Source of the DNA: Phytophthora sp. 'mugwort'
Lineage: Eukaryota; Oomycota; Peronosporomycetes; Peronosporales; Peronosporaceae
DNA length: 64,000 nt
Direction: 5' to 3'
NCBI GenBank assembly: GCA_033558025.1
Contig: JAUCEF010000007.1
Span: 4,898,001 to 4,962,000, forward strand
The notes under the pieces are model-generated. The model searched no databases. It saw only the letters and a program-made list of their open reading frames with translations, and was not told the origin of the DNA. Of this stretch, positions 10,090-22,440 are shown piece after piece. The position numbers and the translations under genes are program-made. Position 1 is the first letter of the stretch. The number at the start of each line of letters is the position of its first letter.

Positions 10090-11605
10090 GGTCTTGTATT
10101 TATTAGTAGCCTCCTACAAGTTATCAGTTTCGACAGGGGGTCTACTAATCGTAGAGGTCTTCTATTGCTCAACCACATCAACGTCATCCAGCGCTTCGTC
10201 GAGCTCGTCGAGATTGAATGGGTCCTCAGCTGCTTCGCTGTCGTTGCTGCCCCACTGCTGCTGAAATTACCACCCGTAAACGTCATGGTTCCATATGAAC
10301 CATTGCGATGGGTTCTTGTGAAACCCAGCGGCTTCGATCGAGTTTAGCACCACTGATGTGGGAGTTTCTCGCCAAGCCACTCGCACCCAGGCGCAAACGG
10401 TTTCTACTGATGGTTGGCGCGGATTTCCGCGAGCTGTGTATGTCACATCATCGGAGTTCTTCCACGCATTAATCAGGCCAGAGAGATTGTCTTTAAAGAC
10501 CTTATAGATGCCGATATCACCTGCCTGAGGTACGGCGCCAACCCCCCAGGCACGACGCACATCGAGATGTCCCGGTGGCTGCACTTGGCTTTGATCTTCT
10601 TTGACACGTGCGCGCGCATCGAATCCCAGACGAGAGCTTTGCCTGGAGCGTCCACCACTTGGGGAAACACGCGATCAATTAACCCACCAGCAGCTCCGCG
10701 TCAACCGATGCTTTTGGGTGGTGGGCCACCCAGACAGAGCTTACTGCAGAGATTGCACGGCTACCGTTTTTTTGCTTCCAGATCACGAGCGGAGGAAGCT
10801 TACGTCCGGTTGCTGTCACGGCCAGCACGGCGGTAACGCGCATTGACGCCAAACCGGTAGAGCGTAGAACGACATGGCGCGATCCAGTCACATCAACCGT
10901 CGAGTCTAGTGGGTCCTCAAATACACGGCGGTTTCATCCATAAGAATAATGTGGTCAAGGTCGAAACTGAGCAGGTGGCTTGAGAGGAACTGCATGTAGC
11001 GCACAGCGCGACCAACAAGCACTTCGTCTGTAAGAATCGTAAGATTCGTTCTCTTACGCAGCGAAAGGTCATTCCGCTTCATGAACTTGGAGATCCATGC
11101 ATCCAACGCCACAAATCGAGCCACCTCTTTATCTAGCGAACTATAGAGCTCTCGTGTAACAAGACCAATCCATTCTCGAGTCACTTTTTCATTGCGGAGT
11201 CGGCGGTCAATGGTGGCGTCGAGGAGGAGGTCTTCGAGAGCTCTAAGCAGTGGCTTCTGACCCCCACCATTCACGCGCTTCTGGTGCGGCTTTGCGTCCA
11301 TGGTCTCGTCCTTGTTCCGCAACCACTTGCGGAAAGTGGCCGCGTCGACGTCCCATCCCAGATTGCGAAAGTGCGGCGCCGCACGACTGGCAACGCCTCC
11401 TCCCTGCTCGGCGATCCACTTAGTGCCTCTTGCTTCTTTCCGATGTCGACTGCTTCGCGCATGGTTGGTATTTTGAAAACTGAGCAGTGAATCGGAAGTT
11501 ACAGCTTGTTCTAGAACGCGCTGGTTGCGGTCTTCCAATTGTAGCGGTCTTTTATATTAGAACCTTCTCGATAACTGCCTGGAGGGCTTATAATAGTAAG
11601 GGGTC
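10090..11605 (-). mobile_element. Decayed pogo/Tc1-mariner-type DNA transposon
   Basis: A transposase remnant is bracketed by diverged terminal inverted repeats. Left-end minus-strand GATAACTTGTAGGAGGCTAC matches right-end plus-strand GATAACTGCCTGGAGGGC, followed on both sides by TAATA. The outermost bases are uncertain by ~15 bp. The element lies directly beyond the truncated copia 5' LTR. Confidence 0.7.
10165..11538 (-). pseudogene. pogo-like transposase pseudogene
   Basis: The N-terminal half is one 210-codon frame (11538-10906) with an HTH/CENP-B-like DNA-binding region (WDVDAATFRKWLRNKDE, VTREWIGLVTRELYSSLDKE) ending in HIILMDETAVY, the first catalytic Asp. The next piece in another frame has KALVWDSMRAHVSKKIK, the second Asp. 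The last has GDIGIYKVFKDNLSGLINAW and TPTSVVLNSIEAAGF with the third acidic position. The C-terminal acidic tail NLDELDEALDDVDVVEQ ends near 10165. At least three frameshifts are needed to connect these pieces. Confidence 0.8.
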
Positions 11606-13556
11606 TTCTATTCGTAAAAATACGTTACATGTAGAAAGAGAGATACAGTACTTGGGATAGAAGAGCACTTGGGTACTTAAGTACGTAAATCACAAGCAGT
11701 ACAGTAGTTAAACAACAGGGCCGTAACGAATAAACGGTGATAAATTATACACTCTCATGATAGGACAAAGGGATTTGTCTATGTATACAATACATTTGTC
11801 CTTTCCATCAAGTCTTGATGCGCACAAATAACCTGTCAATTCGTATTCAAATTAGAGGTTTTTTATTGAGGTACATTACTGTAGCGCTGTCCAAACTGGA
11901 CTTCAGTACATTTGAGTGATAACGAGCTTTTTTTGCCGGACCGTCTCTGCTTCGGTCTATCGAGAGGGATGCGCATCTGAGTTTGCTTCAGCATGTCGAC
12001 TAGGAAAGCTGTCGGCGAATAGCTCACTATTGGCGACACCCTCGTCACCAGCATTTCCCAAGCCCAGCACTTCCTGGCGTTGCTGTACTTTGCAAGTACA
12101 GTACTTGCTGCCCGACGAGTATCGTAAGTGTCCGAGAGAGGAGAAGAGAATTAAAATTGAGGCGCTGAGTGTACAGGTCCGCTGCAGCTGACAAACCGGA
12201 CGAGGGAGATGGCGTGCGACACGTACAGTATTGGGCGCCGGCCGCTGGACTCGCGAACCTCGACTTCAGCAGCAGCAGCAGCAGCGCTCCCGCTCCGGGC
12301 CGGAGCCCTGAAGTCGAGGCTCACGAGGTCCATCAGGTTGTTCATTGTAATGTAACTTGTGGACTCTTGCCGAGGCAACTGCGCTGTGAACGTGGCACAA
12401 ACGGGCCCCGGCAGCAGCGTCCAGCAGGCCTGGACTTTAAGCCTGCTGGTAGCGCTCCTGTAGCGGCTGCTATGGTGACGACACGCTCGCGAGCTTGCAT
12501 AATCGCCAGCTGGAACGAGGCAAATGGCCGTTTGCAATAGCTCGCGTGATTTGACGACTATCCCGCTTCAGTTCGCGCTTTATTATTTTACTTGACTCAC
12601 TTCAGCAGGGTCGTACCAATAATATTGATTCAACACCTTCACAATGATGTTTCAGAGGTGGTTCCGCCCCACTTTGGCGTCAGAAATGACACACGCAGCA
12701 GTCCAGTTCCCGTTTAACAAATGACTGACTCGCGTGGTCGACTCTTGACGGCAAAGTGAAGGTCCAGCCGCTGGGCGGCAAATGGTGCGTGCAGGGTTAA
12801 AGCCTGCAGAGCGCAAACCGCGAAATTACACCCCGAAAAAAAAAACCGCGACACAGTCAGCAGCTCGGCACCAGCGGGGCATGTTAGACACAGGTCATCC
12901 GCTCGGCCTGCTGGTTTCGACAGCGACAACATGACAGGTAGCAGGCCAAGCTGGCGGCGATCGCCTTTGTCGCCTCGGAACTCTCCTCTCCCTGCGAGAT
13001 CAGGAGAAGCGACACAATTGGTAAGACCCAATTTTAGGCTATATGTACCTTTCTGCCGCACTTTGTATTTACTTTTTCCGCCCTAGCGCATCCTCTTTTC
13101 GTTCTGTATAAAAAATGACTTGCTAAATTAACAATGCGATATGGAGGCCACCGCCGCTTCTTCGATCCGAGCGCCGACACCACCCATATCCAGAGCTGCA
13201 GCAAGCGAGACTGCAGCAGCCAGCCGCCGTCATGCTCCCAGCTGACTGCCACTTTCCCGCCGAATGCGTATACAGCTTTACGATTGGCCGTTATTCACTC
13301 GTACATTTCGACCAATTGCATCACGTTTCCTTTTTCGCAGAGAAAATACTTAGCTTCTGTATCGTTTGCCCTTCCCCTCTTCAGGGGCTCCAGCCGTGGC
13401 CAGCACACTCTCACACTCGCGCCATTAGCGACGAGTGACGCCGCCGCCTCTTGCCCAGCCTTTAGTGTGCGGATCCGCAGCTCACCGCACAGCGCAGCTA
13501 CCGACACACTCCGATAGACTACTGCGCCACTTGTTCGCTCTCCTGTCGCCCGCCGG
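11606..13556. other. Intergenic, no supported gene
   Basis: About 1.95 kb. Open frames around 12150-12540 exist on both strands but are short, Ser/Ala-rich and unsupported. The stretch just before 13557 has two CCAAT-like sites (GATTGGCCG at 13285 and ACCAATTG at 13311) and may be the promoter of the LRR gene. Confidence 0.5.
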
Positions 13557-15922
13557 ATGATGCGAGACGTGAGCGCGCGCTTCAAGTACAGCGAGCGCGA
13601 GTTCCGGGCGCAGCAGCACAAGGCCGCGAGTGTCAACGGCAGCAGCGACGACTCGGAGAACAAACCGCCGCCTTCCGCCGCCAACGCTGCTCAAAATGCA
13701 GCTGATGATGCATCAACACAGCTGCTGGATGCCTGTCCGTCGCGCGAGCTCATCCACAGTCACATTCGAAGATACTACCGCGACGTGGACGCCGCTGCCA
13801 AGGCCGCGACTGACTGGGAGACTGTAAGCGCGCGCATCCGCAGAGACCTTGCCCCCTACACAGTGCTGAAACTTGGTGGCTTCTCTCTGGGAGACGCCTG
13901 CACTCGACTGTTAGGCGACGTGCTGGCACACGACGCGTCCAAGCTGCGCACGCTAGATCTCGGCTTCAACCGACTAACAGATAAGGGCGCGACCCAATTG
14001 GCCGAGGCATTGGAGGCCAACACGTCGCTCGAGAGCTTGTATCTTTCAGGAAATGAAATCGGACCCGCAGGAGCCCGAGCGCTGGCACAGGCACTGACCA
14101 AGAACACACATTTGCACAGTTTGCACCTCAGCGGCAACAATATTGGCGAGGAAGGCGCTCGCTTTTTGGCTGATGGAATTGCTGGCAACACAGCGCTCAG
14201 AGCGCTGTATTTGGGTACGAATGGAATTGGTGCCGGTGGAATGCAGAGTCTAGCTACGGCATTAACACACAACAAGTCGCTGGAGGAACTGACGCTGGGA
14301 CAGAACAAAGTGGGAAGTGCTGGAGTGCGCCATTTGGCTTCCGCGTTTGCTACTGGACATGTAGCACTATCGACGCTAGAATTAGGGAAGAATGGTGTGG
14401 ATCAGGAAGGCGCAATTGCACTAGCACGCTCTTTGTGCGGTGCGAATCGTCTTCAGAACTTGTATATGGATCACAATCCACTCGGAGATGTGGGTGCCAG
14501 TGCCTTCGGAGCACTGCTTGCCCAGAATACAGAGCTGCGCGTGCTGGACTTGAGCTACACGAACATGTCGTTGCTGGGGCTGCGCGAGCTCAGCGTCGTG
14601 GGGCTGGCCCGTAGCCGTGCTCTACTTTGTCTGCTTGTGGATGGTCACGATTGGGCGAGCACTCAATACATGAAAAAGAACCAGCATCCGAGTCTAAACG
14701 GTGCATCGCTAGCCACCAAAGGTGCCAACAACTACGCCGCGTCCTGTATAGCAGGCGCTATTAACGCCAATGTGCACTCGGTACTGTTCAAGCTCACTGG
14801 TGTGGATCTTAGTCTTGTGGTGGCAGTGCCAACTCGCTCCAACTCCAGTGACGGCAGAAGGGATTCAGATACGCTCTCCAGAAACGAATTGGTTCTTAAG
14901 GGTCTGCACGATGCACGCGCTGCTGCACAAGCTGCAGCATTGGGAATTCCACCGAGTCACAAGCGGAAACCAACAGAGGATACAGGAGACGTATCAGCAG
15001 ATAGAACGACAGCAGGTGGAGCGGATTCAGGGGCTGATAGCGATGCTGGTGATAGCTCGTCGCCTGTATTACAACACCCCAAGTTCCAGAAGCTCGAGGG
15101 CAACCTCAAGGCTGGTTCGTCGTCAGGTAGTGTTAGTAGTGTTAACGGAGGTGGAAGTGGGGGCGGTTCGCGTTCAGGAAGTGCCAATGCGCTGCTCGGA
15201 TTGCTACCCCCTCCTCACAATGGGCCTGGCAACAGTGCGTCCAACTCAGCAGGTGGCAGTGGAGGCAGCTCTCCATCCAAGACGAGTAGCAACCGGCCGC
15301 CGCGCGTCATCCGGATCCCGTCGCGTGGGTCTATGGGTCGCTTTCCGCGGTCGGGTGGATCTTGTGAAAAACGTTTGTCACTCAAGAGTCCACGATACGA
15401 GACCACAATGGAGGTGCACGTCCGTAAGGTCATTTCGGACATCGCCAAGCTGCCGTTCAATGCGGACGAGTACGACACACTGCAGGCGTATTATCTGGGA
15501 GGCCGGTGCTCTAGCGGGTCGAATGGGTGCAGCGACTGGAGTGTCGATGATGTGACAGGTGAACCCACACCTTGTCCAGCCTGCCGATCGAGTCGTTTGG
15601 CGCGATATCGCCGAACGATGGTAAGTATTTTGGATACTGTTGTTCTTTGAAACAAAATGGAAACTTACTGTGACTTGTGCTTTGATGTGCATTACAGGCC
15701 CTTAAAACTCGACTAGAAGCCTCGAAACAGGCGACGGACGTCGTGCTGTTGGCTTTGCTCCGGCAGCTTCACTACCTCGTGGGCGCCTTCCAGAACGTCG
15801 AAAACGCCGTGCAGACTATCGATGATATTCTCGTATCGGCGCACGAGGGAGTGGACGAGCCGCAACAATTTTCCGATATGCCGCTACCCTCGCAGACGGC
15901 GGCCAGCCAGCAGATTCAGTAG
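13557..15922 (+). CDS. RI-type leucine-rich-repeat protein
   Basis: Two exons (13557-15620 and 15698-15922) joined across a 77 bp GT-AG intron give 762 aa. Residues ~95-350 hold about nine 28-residue ribonuclease-inhibitor-type LRRs (LRTLDLGFNRLTDKGATQLA, LESLYLSGNEIGPAGARALA and so on), as in NLRC3-like proteins. No NACHT, kinase or membrane segment is seen. A long Ser/Gly-rich linker (~460-610) follows, then a conserved-looking C-terminus (VHVRKVISDIAKLPFNADEY, a CPACRSSR Cys pair, and an amphipathic helix in exon 2). The first ATG of the frame (ATGATG) was chosen. A protein-interaction role is inferred; the pathway is unknown. Confidence 0.85.
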
Positions 15923-16300
15923 GCATCGCAGCGGCGCCTCACCGAGACCGCAGCACTACTGTAGTAACTCCGTCCCAGGAGACGAGCATCTTATCAGATA
16001 GCCAGACATACAGCGATGCCAGAAGGCATAGGAGAGTATTTATCAGTCGACTACACGCCCCCCACCCGCGCCATTATAAAGCAACAGTTCCGCCACGTCG
16101 CCATCTACGCATAGAGCACAAACGTAGTCTAATTGAGCTTTTCGTATCATCGAGAAGCTAGTCGTCACAAAGCTTCTGATTAGTTGAAAAAATGTTGATA
16201 GACGGTTCTGATTGGTAGTAAAATGAACATGAGCCGTGATGGCCCCCTTTCCAAAAGCCACAATTGCAATAGGCGAGCCAAGAACAGAAGACCGACAATT

Positions 16301-18158
16301 ATGAGCGGCGTGAGTGTGCTGGATAAGACGCCGCGTGTGGCCGAGGAGACTGTCAAGTACCCGCGTGCAGAGAGACTGGGTGCGCGTGAGCTGCGCTACG
16401 GCACGGCGGGCTTCCGTGAGGACGCGGGTCTCCTGGTGTCCACGTGCCACCGCATGGGGATGCTGGCGGTTTTGCGCTCCAAGAGCGTGGGGAAGATCGT
16501 GGGCATTATGATCACGGCCTCGCACAACGCAGCGGGCGACAATGGACTCAAGATCATTGACCCTAAGGGCGACATGCTGAGCCAGAAGTGGGAGAAATAC
16601 GCCATGCAGCTGGCCAACTCGGCGCAAGACAAGGTCGTCGAGGTGCTGGACGCTGTTGTGACCGCTGAGAAGATCGAACTGGACCAGACGGGCAACGTCT
16701 TCATCGCTAAAGATACGCGCCCCTCCAGCGAGCACCTGGCTGAGCTCGCGCGTGAGGGGGCGCTCGTGATCGGCGGCAATGTGCTGGACTTTGGTCTGCA
16801 GACGACGCCGCAGCTTCACCACCTCGTCCGCATGGTATTGTTGTCCTCTTTACCAGGAGACAGGTGATGGGTATTGTCTGACTTTGTGCTTTATTGTTGT
16901 CTCATGGCAGTGGAACTACGAGCACTACAACAAGGGCGATTGGGCGTCCGAGGTCGGCTATTATAACATGCTCAGTGACGCCTTCAAGCAGCTCACGGCC
17001 ACGCACGACTCTAAGGTGGGTGTTGAGGTTCTGTTGATGTGGAGAAGTATCGTGGTCTGCTCAATGACTGACTGACATGGCTCCTGGAATTCATTGTCAC
17101 AGCGTCTGGAGACGCGACCACCGCTTTACGTGGACTGCGCGCACGGCGTCGGCGCGCTGCAGATGGTCAAGCTGGCCAAGGATCTGGGCGACTCGCTCCG
17201 TTTGGAGATCGTCAACACGCCTGGCGACGGTGAGCTGAACCTCCAATGCGGTGCCGAACACGTGGAGAAGTCGCGCCAGCCACCCACGAACATGTCCCGC
17301 GAGAGTGACCGTGGCAAGCGCTACTGCAGCATGGACGGTGACGGCGACCGTGTGGTGTTCCACTATTTCGACGAGGAAGGCACGTGGCACTTGCTGGACG
17401 GCAACAAGATTGCCTGCCTATTCGCCGAGTTCTTGTCCGAGAAGCTGCACGCTCTGGAGCTCGACCAGGAGGGCGTGACGTTCGGCTGCGTGATGACTGC
17501 GTACGCTAATGGCGCCGCTACTCAATACCTGCAGACGCAAGGTATCCGTGTGGCTCAGGCTAAGACCGGCGTGAAGTACTGCCATGAGAAGGCGACGCAG
17601 TTTGACATGGCCGTGTACTTCGAGGCCAATGGTCATGGCACAGTCGTGTTTAAGGACGCACTCATGGACAGACTGCACAAGTGGGAGAATACGCTGCACG
17701 ATGAGCGCAAGAAGCTGGCACTGTCACAACTACTCGCTGCCTCGCAGCTCGTGAACCAGGCCACGGGCGACGCCATGTGCGACTTGCTGTTCGTAGAGGC
17801 TCTGCTTGTGCAGAAGAACTGGGGCATTGCTGACTGGGACGCCATCTACAACGACCTGCCCAGCCGCCAGACGAAGGTCAAGGTCGCGGACCGCAGCGTG
17901 ATCAAGTCGGACGAGGAGGACGACACCAAGGTGTTGGCGCCCGAGAGCCTCCGCTCCGCGCTGGACGCGGCTCTGCAGGAATTCGCCAACAAGCGCGGCC
18001 GCGCGTTCGTGCGTCCGTCCGGCACTGAGGACGCGGTGCGCGTGTACGCCGAGGCGGACACCCAGCAGGACGCCGACGCGCTCGCTCTACAGTTCGCCAA
18101 GCTGGTGCACCAACACTGCGGCGGCGTGGGCGTCGAGCCCACTAGTTTCGTGGCATAG
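16301..18158 (+). CDS. Phosphoacetylglucosamine mutase
   Basis: Converts GlcNAc-6-phosphate to GlcNAc-1-phosphate on the way to UDP-GlcNAc, used for N-glycans, GPI anchors and any chitin. Three exons (16301-16834, 16911-17015, 17103-18158) joined in phase give 564 aa, close to the ~540 of human PGM3. All alpha-phosphohexomutase signatures are present: the phosphoserine loop ITASHN (~71-76), the metal loop DGDGDR, the sugar loop EANGHG and the phosphate loop RPSGTEDAVRVY near the C-terminus. The upstream in-frame ATG at 16223 would add 26 residues unlike the family, so 16301 is preferred. The N-terminal RYGTAGFR matches the family start. Fully intact. Confidence 0.93.
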
Positions 18159-18378
18159 GCCGTCGGCCCACAAGTTGTCGTTGAGTAAATGAAGCTCGCA
18201 GTTAGGGCGACGGGAGCGTCGTACTTAGCTGCAATCAGACTGCAATTGAAATCTTTCGCGTCTTATCAATCAGAATTAAGACTTTCGTCACTTTCTGTTG
18301 ACCTAAACTTTGTCCAGTTTGGGCACTTGAGTCTAACCACTGTAACTGGATTTCCAGGGAAGGGATATAATTCCGCAC

Positions 18379-18392
18379 TCATTTCTAAATTG
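18379..18392 (+). promoter_or_regulatory. Oomycete Inr-like core promoter of FYVE/SYLF gene
   Basis: TCATTTCTAAATTG matches the oomycete initiator TCATTYYNCAWTTT at 12 of 14 positions and lies ~40 bases before the ATG at 18431, the usual spacing for these genes. Confidence 0.5.
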
Positions 18393-18430
18393 ACTCTAAA
18401 CAACAACAAGCAGTTTTAAATTCTCTGGCA

Positions 18431-19945
18431 ATGCCCGCGTGCTCACTTTGCGGGGCCCACACGCCCAGCGGCCGCTTCTGCTCCGAGTGCGGTGCGCCCT
18501 TCGCTAACGAGGCACACCAAGCTCCACCGCCGCACAACCAAACCGGTTACCAGGGGCACCAGCAGTCGCCGCCCCGAGTCCCGCCGCGGTTCCAGGAGCA
18601 AATGTCCTTCGAGGAGAGCGACCAGAAGGCGCTTTTGTACCAACAGCAGCCCAATAACAACACACCACCGGCCATCCCTGTTGTATACGTGGACGATGAC
18701 GGATCGGCTGCGAGAACCAATGGCCGCAACTTGTCGTCAGCCTCGACCAACAACGGACAAGAGACGACCAATGGCAGCCGCGGCTCTGGAATCCTCAAGG
18801 GCCGATACTCTGACCACCCCAACTGTGACGTCTGCGGTGTGGCCTTCGACGTCACGAAGCGTCGACATCAGTGGTGAGTTTAACCTACTTGAGAGGATTC
18901 TTAGTCGATACTAATCTCTGTCTCTCTTTCTGTGGTGTTCTGATGCAGCCGTGCTTGCGGTCGCTACGTCTGTGGCAATTGCTCGCCACTAATGCTGTTG
19001 ATCCCGGAAGGAGACCAGATTGAAGGCGCCAGGGGCTATGATCCTTCGATTCCACAACGGGCGTGTTTGCACTGTGCACCTCAATTGCGTTCACAGCAAG
19101 AGGATCTGGTGGCTCGATACGCTAAAGCAAACGCCGAGACAGCTCCACATGAAGCCAAATCGAGACTACACGTGCCATTTTCACCCTCATTGGAGAAAGA
19201 GTGCACGAATGCCGCGGATATCGTCGGGAACTTCTTCCGGAACGACTCGGGTGCATCTGGAGACAGGTCAATTCCGATCTCAATGCTGGAGAACGCACAG
19301 GGTTTAGCAATCATGACGATCGTCAAAGCGGGTTTCCTTCTTGTGGGCAAACTCGGCACAGGTCTCGTGATTTCACGATTACCAGACGGATCGTGGTCTG
19401 CACCTTCAGCTATCGGCACGGTAGGACTGGGCGGTGGCTTTGAGATTGGTGGAGAGATCGTCGAGGTCATGATCATTCTAGGCTCTCCTGCTGCCGTGCA
19501 GGTTTTCCACTCACCACAGGTAAACTTGGGCGCAGGTCTCGATGTTGCTGTGGGTCCGTACGGACGGTCAGCAGCCGCTGCCGCAGCAATCAGTAGCTCG
19601 GGGCTTAATGGCAACTACAGCTACTCCATCAGCAAAGGTTTGTACGCCGGCATTTCGCTCCAAGGTTCGGTGATCGCAACGCGCAATGACCTGAACCGCA
19701 AGTTCTACGGACAGGATCTGGAAGTGAGTGCACTGCTTAGTGGTGCTGTTGGTCAGCCTGTGGCTGCAAGGCCGCTCTATGAGGCTCTGGATCGTGCCAT
19801 GCGCGGCATTGAGGAGCACAAGGAAGTGCTGGCCGAGAGATCTCGCATGATGGGGGCATGCCGCGCCTGCAATTGCCAGGTCTTCGTGGCACACTCGCAC
19901 CAGGTTTGGAACAAAAAGTGCAAAACATGCAACCATATACATTAG
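18431..19945 (+). CDS. FYVE and SYLF (Ysc84-type) lipid-binding protein
   Basis: Exons 18431-18873 and 18949-19945 (75 bp intron) give 479 aa; the splice completes the FYVE core RRHQCRACGRYVCGNC. Order: N-terminal zinc ribbon (CSLCG...FCSECG), a Pro/Gln-rich linker, FYVE finger (~135-210, ligands CDVC, CRAC, CGNC, CLHC), SYLF domain (~245-420, with MLENAQGLAIMTIVKAGF and the GLGGGFEIGGE and SYSISKGLYAGISL segments), then a C-terminal CRAC...CKTC zinc pair. FYVE domains bind PI3P and SYLF domains bind phosphoinositides and actin regulators, so an endosomal role is inferred. The usual second His of the RRHHCR core is Gln. Confidence 0.88.
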
Positions 19946-20041
19946 ATGATAGGTAGCAAGTAGTACAGTTGTATAATACACTGTAGTAAGCAAACAATCG
20001 AGCAATCCCCGTGTTGTGCTCGTACACACGCCGCAAATAGC

Positions 20042-20602
20042 TTGAGTTCCTATGGGAGTTTCATCCTCAATACGATGACAAATGCGTTGGGGATTGACGA
20101 GGACCCTCAGGAGCTAGAAGATTATCACATTTCGGTTTATATTAGAATCCCATTTGTGCTCGGTATCTCCGGGTGGGTCTTCCTAAGGAAACTGATTGGT
20201 ACTTCGACAAGTTCACATCTCAACTGGACGTGCTGGCGGGGGTGATCTTACCGGTCGTGGCGCTCTTCGCTTTCTCGAACGCATTTCAACGACATTTGAT
20301 TCAGCAGTGCTCTTCTACATGTATATGGTGGCATTCGTGACCTATTTTGTGTTCATGCTTACGGGCACCTTGTTCATAGCCAGACCTACGGCGCCACCCA
20401 CGCACCGTGTGTGAAGCTGACCTTTACTGCTACAAGCAACAACTACGAACTGTCGTTGGGTGTGGCTGTAGCTACCTTGGTATCAGCGCTCATTGAAATC
20501 CCGATTTTAGCGCTGGGATCTCTCTCGCTCTGGCTGGAATGCCTGGAAATAGACAAGAGGAAGACTCTTGTGCACTCTGAATATGTGTTAAAAGCGTTTT
20601 AA
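20042..20602 (+). pseudogene. Broken multi-pass membrane protein gene
   Basis: Three consecutive pieces in three frames read like one small membrane protein: LEDYHISVYIRIPFVLGISGW, then DVLAGVILPVVALFAFSNAF, then VLFYMYMVAFVTYFVFMLTG, and finally LSLGVAVATLVSALIEIPI ending at TAA 20602. At least three hydrophobic segments are visible. No plausible GT-AG pairs connect the frames, so frameshifts (near 20190, 20280 and 20410) are more likely than introns. I do not recognise the family. Confidence 0.45.
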
Positions 20603-20662
20603 GTACCTTGATGCAATTTAACGCTGCGTTAAATGCTACGTAACATTGTCAATCCGACACTT

Positions 20663-21915
20663 CTAAGCCAACCATCGGTACTTCAGGAGAAACGTGAAAT
20701 AAAGTGCCATATACGAGATACCCACGAGCAGCAGCGACCACCGAATAACTTCTTCTCTTGCTAGCCGAGACTTCAAGGTCGGCACCACGTCTGAGATACC
20801 CATCACTCCAAGTGACAACCAGAAACTCCAGGTCCCATTGACCAGCCCTTCCAGTACAAATTGCCGCCGCGAGCTCGGGTAAACAAATACGAAACCATGC
20901 ACTCGGCCAAAGTAGTACCAGGCTCGACGGTGGATGATCGAATGGAGTAATCCGCTAAGCGCGATATAAATCACTCCCAGGCAGAGTATGAACCAGAAGA
21001 ATCGCGACCGTATCACTCCAAGGACAAACTCTCGATTCTCATTCACTACAAAGCCAATAAATGCCACAAAAGCCACGATCGGAATCAGTTCCAGCCCTGA
21101 GAACGCGTCATCATCAGGATTCACCGGTACAGTCGGCGAAAGCCCCCCACGGGAATTCCGGATAAGGTAGCCACTTCGTTCTTGGCACAGACGCACAAAC
21201 GCCGTGATTTCCCTTGCCGCAGCTTCCCCTTTGACCACATCATCGTGCTGTAAATCGCCAGCTTTCTCCAGCTCCTCCTCTTCCTCACTATAAACATCAG
21301 CAAATAGCGACCCATTGATGCTGAGGTCCAGGAAGTTGGTCTCCACGTGAGGAAAGCGCTGGAAGCGACCCGAGGCGCGTCCAGGTATCCACAGCAGCGC
21401 CGGCGTCGTTGACATCAAGTGCTGCATCACACAGAGACACCATTAGTATTTGTAGTGCAATTTAGCCACTAATATAGGGGCTAGCTTACATAGTCCAGCA
21501 TCTTGGGCCATGCTTGAACGTCGACGCGGACGACGGGTAGCTGCGGCGTGGACAAAGTCCTGCCTGCGAGCTCCACGGCGGTCTCTACCAGCTTCTGATG
21601 GCGTAGGCACGCCTCCTGATCGATAGGAGCGTTCTCCAGTGCTTGGACTTCTTCTGTGTCGTCGTCTTCCTCGCCCTCATTGCTGTTGCAGGTTGAAGTG
21701 GACGCGAAGTAGAGCAATAGGGGCACAGCGCGACTTCGGGAGAGTAGGAAACGCTCGTACTCGGCCCAGACGAGCGACAGATCGGTGGATGTTTGCAGAG
21801 TGAATAGTGGGGACGCGTCTAGAGTCTGTAGAGGACCATCGAGGGCTGCAGGAGAGGCCGAGACAGCAAATAGGCAGCACAAGGCGGCAGAAAGCGCCGC
21901 TATGTGCTTTGCCAT
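20663..21915 (-). CDS. OST3/OST6-like oligosaccharyltransferase subunit
   Basis: Exon 1 is 21915-21490 and exon 2 is 21421-20663, with a 68 bp intron joining KMLDY to HLMSTTPALLW; 394 aa. A signal peptide (MAKHIAALSAALCCLFAVSA), a luminal thioredoxin-like domain and four C-terminal membrane helices (from ELIPIVAFVAFIGFVV to WSLLLVGISYMALYFTFLL) give the OST3/OST6/TUSC3 architecture. The family sits in the ER oligosaccharyltransferase complex and tunes N-glycosylation of Cys-containing sites. The redox CxxC of yeast and human members is not seen in this copy. The start at 21915 is the first ATG; upstream codons in frame are non-ATG. Confidence 0.85.
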
Positions 21916-22035
21916 CGATATCTGCACGAATCGCAAATATTATCATTAGCTTTACGAAATCAGAGTATTATGATCATAGCACAGTATTAAAGTAGCCCTG
22001 AAGTACTATTTACCCAGATGCTATCAGATATTTTG

Positions 22036-22440
22036 GTCAAAATGCAGCGCGGTGAGCACTGTTAGTCATTCCACTCGACATGTCAGCTCCTGCCTCGCGT
22101 GTGATATCCTCGCAGCGGGGTTTTGCGAGATTGTACCCGGCCTCAATGAATTTGTCCTTGAAGTACTTCAGGTCGTCGATGACCAATGTGATGATCATGT
22201 ATCGAGTCAACACAAACGCTAACACGATGGAAACGGTTTCAGTCCTTGTTCCTAGTGTCCCGATTTCAAATGAAGACTGAATACATCATTCTTTTTCCCG
22301 TCTATAGGCTGCAATCGACTGCAAAAGCTCCGTCCAGATGGCACTGTCGGAGCTTGGGGATACCCAAGATGGAGAAGGCAAGCAGGACAAGTGGCTGGAC
22401 ATGTTCACATGGTGCGTCAAGCGTTTACGTAATAGTGTAG
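22036..22440 (+). pseudogene. Detached exon-3 copy of the coiled-coil/bZIP-like gene
   Basis: Aligns with 35790-36190 at roughly 85-88% by eye (shared ACTTCAGGTCGTCGATGA, GTGTCCCGATTTCAAATGAA and GGACAAGTGGCTGGACATGT). It contains stops and indels (for example TGA after ATGAAGAC). It continues past the exon-3 donor into intron 3 and is cut off exactly where a gypsy LTR starts at 22441. The missing 3' part of this gene copy is at 53189-53399 on the other strand. Exons 1-2 are absent. Confidence 0.8.

Noticed and set aside
12151..12540. Overlapping 123-128 codon frames on both strands
   Set aside because: Low-complexity Ser/Ala/Pro translation, no motif, and no promoter-like element nearby.
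16043..16822. 259-codon antisense frame over the phosphoacetylglucosamine mutase
   Set aside because: The sense strand is a conserved enzyme with all motifs; the antisense frame is a GC-bias shadow.
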